A DNA stretch of 8,462 nt from Lachnospiraceae bacterium (GTDB taxonomy: Bacteria > Bacillota_A > Clostridia > Lachnospirales > Lachnospiraceae): contig QXWX01000118.1 of the NCBI GenBank assembly GCA_009911175.1, positions 1 through 8,462 of the forward strand. The letters are read 5' to 3'. Below the pieces are notes generated by a model, which was not told where the DNA came from, made no database searches, and was given only the letters and a program-made list of their open reading frames with translations. Positions within the stretch are counted from its first letter, which is position 1. Every line of letters starts with the position of its first letter. A program made the translations under genes and the position numbers. This document shows, in pieces, positions 5,250 through 8,462 of the stretch.

Positions 5250-5861
5250 ATGAGCGCATTTTTAGGTTCGATTCATCACTGGCTATACGGAAAAATAGAG
5301 TTCCAAAACGGGCTAGTTGAAAGATTATCAGATATGATAAGCAAAAACGGGTATGATGATGGCATTCTTTCCGAAATGGAACAAAAGTATGGGGCGGTGG
5401 AGAAAGGCAGTCTTGAAAATATGATTGATAACAGTAATATACATGGCTGGTTACAGGATAAAATCGCTGCCGCTGAAAACCGCCTTGCTTTTCTGGTCAT
5501 CTCAACGATGGATGCCCATTCTGAATGTATGCCGGATATTGCGAATGCTGCATATGAGTATGGACGGAGCAGGAAACTGTCGGGGAAAACAAGCGCAGAA
5601 GAAGTTTATAGGCATTTGGATAATCTGCTATTGAACGGAATGCCTTGTGACAGGGTTAATACTGTGGTTTCCATAAGTCAGGAGGCAGTAGTATGGAAAC
5701 AGACTGTGGATATACATTTGCCATATTGGGAAGCATTACAAGGAGATGTCAGTCATTATTATGACCTGAAGGAGAGGCTGGTCGCAGGTATTTTGGAGGG
5801 CAGCGGTTTTTCCTACAAATATTTAGGAAATCAGACATTCACATTGATTAAGGAGGGATAA
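5250..5861 (+). CDS. Conserved hypothetical protein in the redox operon
   Basis: This is a 203-residue soluble protein that I do not recognise as a named family, although proteins with this N-terminus occur in clostridial genomes as far as I recall. It has no signal peptide or membrane span. The motif IHxWLxxKI appears twice, at residues 8-16 (IHHWLYGKI) and 64-72 (IHGWLQDKI), suggesting an internal duplication of a helical unit with a conserved His and Trp. Further His residues lie at HSEC near 91-94 and in the C-terminal third, and two cysteines are present (in HSEC and in MPC), so a metal or cofactor site is possible. The ribosome binding site AGGAGG is strong. It sits between a DUF1858 gene and a hemerythrin-like gene with gaps of 10 and 3 bp, so it very probably works in the same process. 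Confidence 0.75.
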   Translation: MSAFLGSIHHWLYGKIEFQNGLVERLSDMISKNGYDDGILSEMEQKYGAVEKGSLENMIDNSNIHGWLQDKIAAAENRLAFLVISTMDAHSECMPDIANAAYEYGRSRKLSGKTSAEEVYRHLDNLLLNGMPCDRVNTVVSISQEAVVWKQTVDIHLPYWEALQGDVSHYYDLKERLVAGILEGSGFSYKYLGNQTFTLIKEG

Positions 5862-5864
5862 ATA

Positions 5865-6410
5865 ATGTATGGAATTGATTTACTGATGAAAGAACATGAG
5901 AATATCGTAGCACTGACTAAGCATTTAAGGAGAACCTGCTGTGCTGTGATTGAGGGGGCAGACATTGATGTTCAGGAGTTTCTGGAGTGTATTGATTTTG
6001 CAAGAACTTATGCAGACAAGCATCATCATGGAAAGGAAGAACAGATATTGTTTCGGTTTATGCTTAATAATTCCGATCCTGTTGCAGAAAAACTGGTGCG
6101 CAATGGAATGCTGGTGGAACATGACTTCGGAAGATTCCATATCGGGGAATTGGAGAACGCAGTTAAGCAGTATGCCAGTGTTCCGACTACAGAAGGAAAG
6201 CTGGATATCGTCACCCATGCATCGGGTTATGTGGATTTATTGCAGCGTCACATTGAGAAAGAAGATACCGTCTGCTACACTTATGCATTACGAACACTGT
6301 CAGAGGAATGCAAAGCGCAGATTGATGAACAGACAAGAGCGTTTGAGAAAAAAGCGGAACAGGACGGCATACAGGAGAAATATATTACATGGTTAGAAAA
6401 AAGGAGATAG
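5865..6410 (+). CDS. Hemerythrin-like (HHE) di-iron protein
   Basis: This 181-residue four-helix protein carries the hemerythrin/HHE iron ligands: His11 in MKEHENI, HHHGKEE at 53-59, His86 in LVEHDFGR, and RHIEKED at 128-134. Such proteins bind oxygen or nitric oxide at a non-heme di-iron centre, or donate iron for Fe-S repair (YtfE/ScdA type). Cys25-Cys26, Cys42 and Cys137 are also present. There is no N-terminal DUF1858 part, but stand-alone DUF1858 proteins are encoded before and after it. AAGGAGGG ahead of the ATG overlaps the end of the previous gene, whose stop codon is 3 bp away. The charged C-terminal tail (residues 155-181) lies outside the domain. The fold is certain; whether oxygen, NO or iron is the substrate is not. 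Confidence 0.9.
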   Translation: MYGIDLLMKEHENIVALTKHLRRTCCAVIEGADIDVQEFLECIDFARTYADKHHHGKEEQILFRFMLNNSDPVAEKLVRNGMLVEHDFGRFHIGELENAVKQYASVPTTEGKLDIVTHASGYVDLLQRHIEKEDTVCYTYALRTLSEECKAQIDEQTRAFEKKAEQDGIQEKYITWLEKRR

Positions 6411-6414
6411 GCGA

Positions 6415-6651
6415 ATGGGTAAAGTTGTTGATTTCACAAAAACAGTTTCAGAGCTGGTAAGTGAAAATCCTGAAATAAAAGAGGTATTGGCAGAAGCAGG
6501 GTTTAAGGAAATTATAAAGCCTATGTCTTTAGCTGTAATGGGTAAGGTAATGACGATACCAAATGGAGCTGCCATAAAAAATATTCCTATGGACAAAGTT
6601 TTTGAAACTTTTGAGAAACATGGGTTTGAGGTGAAAACAGAAACATCTTGA
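6415..6651 (+). CDS. DUF1858 protein lacking cysteines
   Basis: This 78-residue protein matches DUF1858: VDFTKTVSELVSENPEIKEV, AGFKEIIKP, GKVMTIPNGAAIKNIP, and the C-terminal helix VFETFEKHGFEV. Unlike the other DUF1858 protein in this operon it has no cysteine, so it cannot form the redox disulfide or bind metal through thiols. It probably acts as a structural or docking partner, perhaps for the hemerythrin-like protein encoded just 4 bp upstream. AAAAGGAG precedes the ATG at normal spacing. Cysteine-free members of this domain family are, as far as I recall, also found fused to PAS or HHE domains. Confidence 0.85.
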   Translation: MGKVVDFTKTVSELVSENPEIKEVLAEAGFKEIIKPMSLAVMGKVMTIPNGAAIKNIPMDKVFETFEKHGFEVKTETS

Positions 6652-6696
6652 ACGGGTGGTTAAAAATCAGGCTGAGGGAAGGAGCAAACGAACAGT

Positions 6697-7026
6697 ATGG
6701 AAAAAATAAAAAATATAGACAAGGCAGAAATTTTAGTTTTAAAAGAACAGGTTGCTTACCAAAGCAATCAGGTTGTAAGCAGGACTTTAGCACAAAATAA
6801 TGCGCTGAGTGTCACATTGTTTTCTTTTGACAAGGGAGAAGAAATCAGCAGCCATGAGTCCAGTGGTGATGCCTTTGTGATTTGTTTGGATGGCGTTGGC
6901 GAGATTACGATTGATGACAAAAAGTATGAACTGCATGAGGGAGAATCTATCGTAATGCCCGCAAAACACCCTCATGCGGTCTTGGGTAAAGAGCAGTTTA
7001 AAATGTTGCTGGTTGTTGTATTTTAG
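6697..7026 (+). CDS. Small single-domain cupin protein
   Basis: This 109-residue protein is one cupin beta-barrel. Motif 1 spans residues 47-66 (GEEISSHESSGDAFVICLDG) and motif 2 spans 82-93 (GESIVMP, then HPH). His53 and His93 are in the metal-ligand positions. The second His of motif 1 is replaced by Ser55 and the Glu position by Asp58, so metal binding may be weakened or altered. Small cupins of this type can be dioxygenases, isomerases or ligand sensors, and the sequence does not decide between these. The ribosome binding site AAGGAG lies about 12 bases before the ATG, longer than usual in this operon. The 45-bp gap upstream is the widest in the operon but contains no promoter that I can see. 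Confidence 0.85.
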   Translation: MEKIKNIDKAEILVLKEQVAYQSNQVVSRTLAQNNALSVTLFSFDKGEEISSHESSGDAFVICLDGVGEITIDDKKYELHEGESIVMPAKHPHAVLGKEQFKMLLVVVF

Positions 7027-7043
7027 CGAAAGGGGGATGCGGC

Positions 7044-7232
7044 ATGAGGGTGAATGTAGATCAGAATGCTTGTATTGGATGCGGGCTGTGTGTTGGGATG
7101 GCACCTGATGTATTCCGTATGAATGACGATGATAAGGCGGAGGGGTATCAGGACTCTGCACCGGAAAACGAAAGCATGGTACAGGATGCCGTTCGTTCCT
7201 GTCCTGTTTCCGCTATTGAATGGGAGGAATAG
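7044..7232 (+). CDS. Single-cluster [4Fe-4S] ferredoxin
   Basis: This 62-residue ferredoxin has cluster ligands Cys10, Cys13 and Cys16 in CIGCGLC and Cys53 in SCPVSAIEW. The second cluster found in 2[4Fe-4S] clostridial ferredoxins is absent, so it carries one electron through one [4Fe-4S] cluster, like the Thermotoga/Bacillus type. It is strongly acidic in the middle (NDDDKAEGY). It probably supplies electrons to the di-iron or DUF1858 proteins of the same operon, though no ferredoxin reductase is encoded here. AGGGGG precedes the ATG. Its stop codon is 2 bp before the lactate dehydrogenase start, and the ribosome binding site for that enzyme lies inside the ferredoxin gene. Confidence 0.92.
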   Translation: MRVNVDQNACIGCGLCVGMAPDVFRMNDDDKAEGYQDSAPENESMVQDAVRSCPVSAIEWEE

Positions 7233-7234
7233 AG

Positions 7235-8203
7235 ATGATAAAAACAATTAACCCAAGAAAAGCAGCAGTCATCGGCTGTGGATTTGTAGGCGCTGCAACA
7301 GCATTTACACTGATGCAGAGCAGGCTGTTCACTGAAATGGTGCTTCTTGATGCAAATTATGATAAAGCAGACGGAGAAGCAAAGGACATTTCGCATGGCG
7401 TTCCGTTTGCCGGACAGATGAAGATTTATGCAGGAGGCTATGATGACCTGATGGATGCTTCTATTGTCATTGTGACTGCCGGGGCAAACCAGAAGCCGAA
7501 TGAAACAAGGCTCGATTTAGTACATAAAAATGTTGCTATCTACAAAAGCATCATTCCTGAAATTGCAAAGCGCAATTTTAAAGGAATATTGCTGATTGTA
7601 TCAAATCCGGTTGATATTCTTACTTATGCTGCTGTAAAGCTGAGCGGGTTTCCTGAAAAAAGAGTAATTGGTTCCGGAACGGTTCTTGATACCGCAAGGC
7701 TAAAATATGCGCTTAGTAAACATTTAGGGGTAGACAGCCGTAGCATTCATTCCTTTATCATTGGCGAACATGGGGATAGTGAGATTGCAGCATGGAGCAG
7801 CACGAATATATCTGGTATTCCATTGAATGATTTTTGTGAGATGCGTGGACATTTCAACCATGAGGAAGCAATGCGGGAGATTGCGGAAGATGTAAAAAAC
7901 AGCGCTTATGATATTATTTCTAAAAAGCAGGCTACTTATTATGGAATTGCTATGTCGGTTAAGCGTATCTGTGAATGCGTTGTAAGGGATGAAAAATCTA
8001 TTCTTCCGGTATCTTCTATCATGCATGGAAATTATGGGATTAAAGAAATTGCCCTTAGTATGCCCGCTATTATAGGGGCAGACGGAATCGAAACCCATGT
8101 TCCTATTTCTTTGAATGAAAAGGAAATGGAGAAACTTCACAATTCGGCAAAAACTATAAGAAAAATTGCAGAAGAGCTTGATTTGGAAGTTGTCCCAAAT
8201 TAG
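7235..8203 (+). CDS. ldh: L-lactate dehydrogenase (NAD-dependent)
   Basis: This 322-residue enzyme reduces pyruvate to L-lactate and regenerates NAD+ in the cytoplasm. Visible landmarks are the NAD-binding GCGFVG at 14-19, Asp39 for the adenosine ribose, and the substrate loop GANQKPNETRLDL at 83-95. In that loop Gln86 marks lactate rather than malate specificity and Arg92 polarises the substrate. Others are SNPVD at 123-127, the Asp152/Arg155 pair, and catalytic His179 in GEHGDSE. I chose the ATG at 7235 because GGGAGG lies 7 bases upstream; an in-frame ATG at 7220 lies within that ribosome binding site region and is unlikely. It is the last gene of the redox operon, followed by a stem-loop. 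Its presence here rather than with glycolytic genes suggests NAD+ recycling under stress. Confidence 0.93.
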   Translation: MIKTINPRKAAVIGCGFVGAATAFTLMQSRLFTEMVLLDANYDKADGEAKDISHGVPFAGQMKIYAGGYDDLMDASIVIVTAGANQKPNETRLDLVHKNVAIYKSIIPEIAKRNFKGILLIVSNPVDILTYAAVKLSGFPEKRVIGSGTVLDTARLKYALSKHLGVDSRSIHSFIIGEHGDSEIAAWSSTNISGIPLNDFCEMRGHFNHEEAMREIAEDVKNSAYDIISKKQATYYGIAMSVKRICECVVRDEKSILPVSSIMHGNYGIKEIALSMPAIIGADGIETHVPISLNEKEMEKLHNSAKTIRKIAEELDLEVVPN

Positions 8204-8221
8204 GAAAAAGGAATATTTACA

Positions 8222-8330
8222 CTGAAACTTAGGCGGGAAAGCGTTTGTTGGAAGAAAACCAATGAGCGCTTTTCTGTTTCTAAAAGCAACAATACACTGC
8301 CGTTCCCCGCCAGTCCTAACTTCGTTTCAG
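8222..8330 (+). repeat. Long imperfect inverted repeat enclosing the terminator
   Basis: CTGAAAC (8222-8228) pairs with GTTTCAG (8324-8330). Between them TTAGG (8229-8233) can pair with CCTAA (8315-8319), or GGCGGGAA (8232-8239) with TTCCCCGCC (8303-8311), allowing for a bulge. The arms enclose the ldh terminator and compete with its base. It lies in the 161-bp gap before the sigma-factor-like gene and could be an attenuator or a boundary relic. Confidence 0.45.
8238..8280 (+). terminator. Stem-loop terminator after ldh
   Basis: A 14-bp stem with three G-U pairs forms between 8238-8251 and 8259-8272 with loop AAGAAAA. It is followed by TCTGTTTCT, a broken T-tract. It begins 35 bp after the ldh stop and is the likely end of the eight-gene transcript. 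The imperfect T-tract may make termination partial. Confidence 0.6.
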
Positions 8331-8364
8331 ATAAATCAATTTTTCAGAAATAGAGGACAGGACA

Positions 8365-8462
8365 TTGATAAACAAAGATAAAAAAGACAGGGTGGTGCGC
8401 CAGTTTGTGACATACTGCCGCATGGCATTGAGATACGAAAAAATTAACTATTACAACGAACG
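8365..8462 (+). CDS. Start of a small sigma-70-like factor (partial, runs off the window)
   Basis: The frame opens after a TAA at 8332 and continues to the window edge. The best start is TTG at 8365, with GAGG at 8353-8356 placed 8 bases upstream. The 32 visible residues begin MINKDKKDRVVRQFVTYCRM and continue with a basic and aromatic stretch ending NYYNER. This resembles the N-terminus of small sigma-70-like factors that I recall from Tn916/Tn1549-type conjugative elements, where they lie to the right of the XRE repressor. The DNA-binding regions would lie beyond the window, so the assignment is tentative. It is preceded by the inverted repeats after ldh. Confidence 0.5.
   Translation, partial: MINKDKKDRVVRQFVTYCRMALRYEKINYYNE

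Noticed and set aside
5950..6396. 148-codon plus-strand frame within the hemerythrin-like gene
   Set aside because: It is a shifted frame of a gene whose own frame carries all HHE ligands. It has no ribosome binding site and a composition rich in Trp, Met and Cys.
7220..7234. Earlier ATG for lactate dehydrogenase at 7220
   Set aside because: It would place the start within the ribosome binding site region used by the ATG at 7235 and overlap the ferredoxin end without a binding site of its own.
1..8462. CRISPR array, tRNA, rRNA or insertion sequence
   Set aside because: I saw no regularly spaced repeats, no tRNA-like or rRNA-like segments and no transposase-like coding sequence on either strand.

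Overview
The window looks like a low-GC, anaerobic, gut-type Clostridia genome, most likely Lachnospiraceae. The reasons are strong AGGAGG-type ribosome binding sites, protein family resemblances, TTG starts, and tight co-directional operons. The flanks look like the regulatory module of an integrative conjugative element (ICE): two XRE-type repressors on the minus strand and a small ICE-type protein on the left, and the start of what may be a small sigma-70-like factor on the right. About 6.5 kb of metabolic and stress-response genes lie between these flanks and may be cargo carried by the element. No integrase, attachment site or relaxase is visible, so the ICE assignment is an inference from family resemblance.

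Left flank (1-1650): two XRE regulators are read leftwards. Between them is a promoter whose spacer is filled by a 17-bp box that recurs, nearly unchanged, 55 bp downstream. A control region of about 280 bp separates them from rightward genes. First comes a small reading frame that appears broken by a one-base shift and a stop codon (1262-1383), overlapping an intact 87-residue ICE-type protein (1364-1627).

First metabolic group (1747-3505): a near-consensus sigma-A promoter drives a pyridoxal/pyridoxamine kinase gene that overlaps a TIGR04076-type gene by 4 bp. An HD-domain protein follows. A strong stem-loop at 3531-3565 separates it from the convergent regulator gene.

Regulator and stress operon (3566-8280): a Crp/Fnr-family regulator is divergent from an eight-gene operon. 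The order is DUF2249 plus a CMD-like domain, a DUF1858 protein with a CxxC pair, an unknown protein, a hemerythrin-like HHE protein, a second DUF1858 protein without cysteines, a cupin, a single-cluster [4Fe-4S] ferredoxin, and L-lactate dehydrogenase. The spacing is 2-45 bp throughout, and a stem-loop follows ldh. A perfect 16-bp palindrome is centred 41.5 bp before the expected start of the operon transcript, the classical class II position for a Crp/Fnr activator.

Taken together, the operon reads as a one-regulator response to oxygen, nitric oxide or a related redox stress. A di-iron protein, DUF1858/DUF2249 proteins and a ferredoxin would handle the stress, and lactate dehydrogenase would restore NAD+. 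The gene calls are mostly firm. The stress assignment and the link to a mobile element are inferences.
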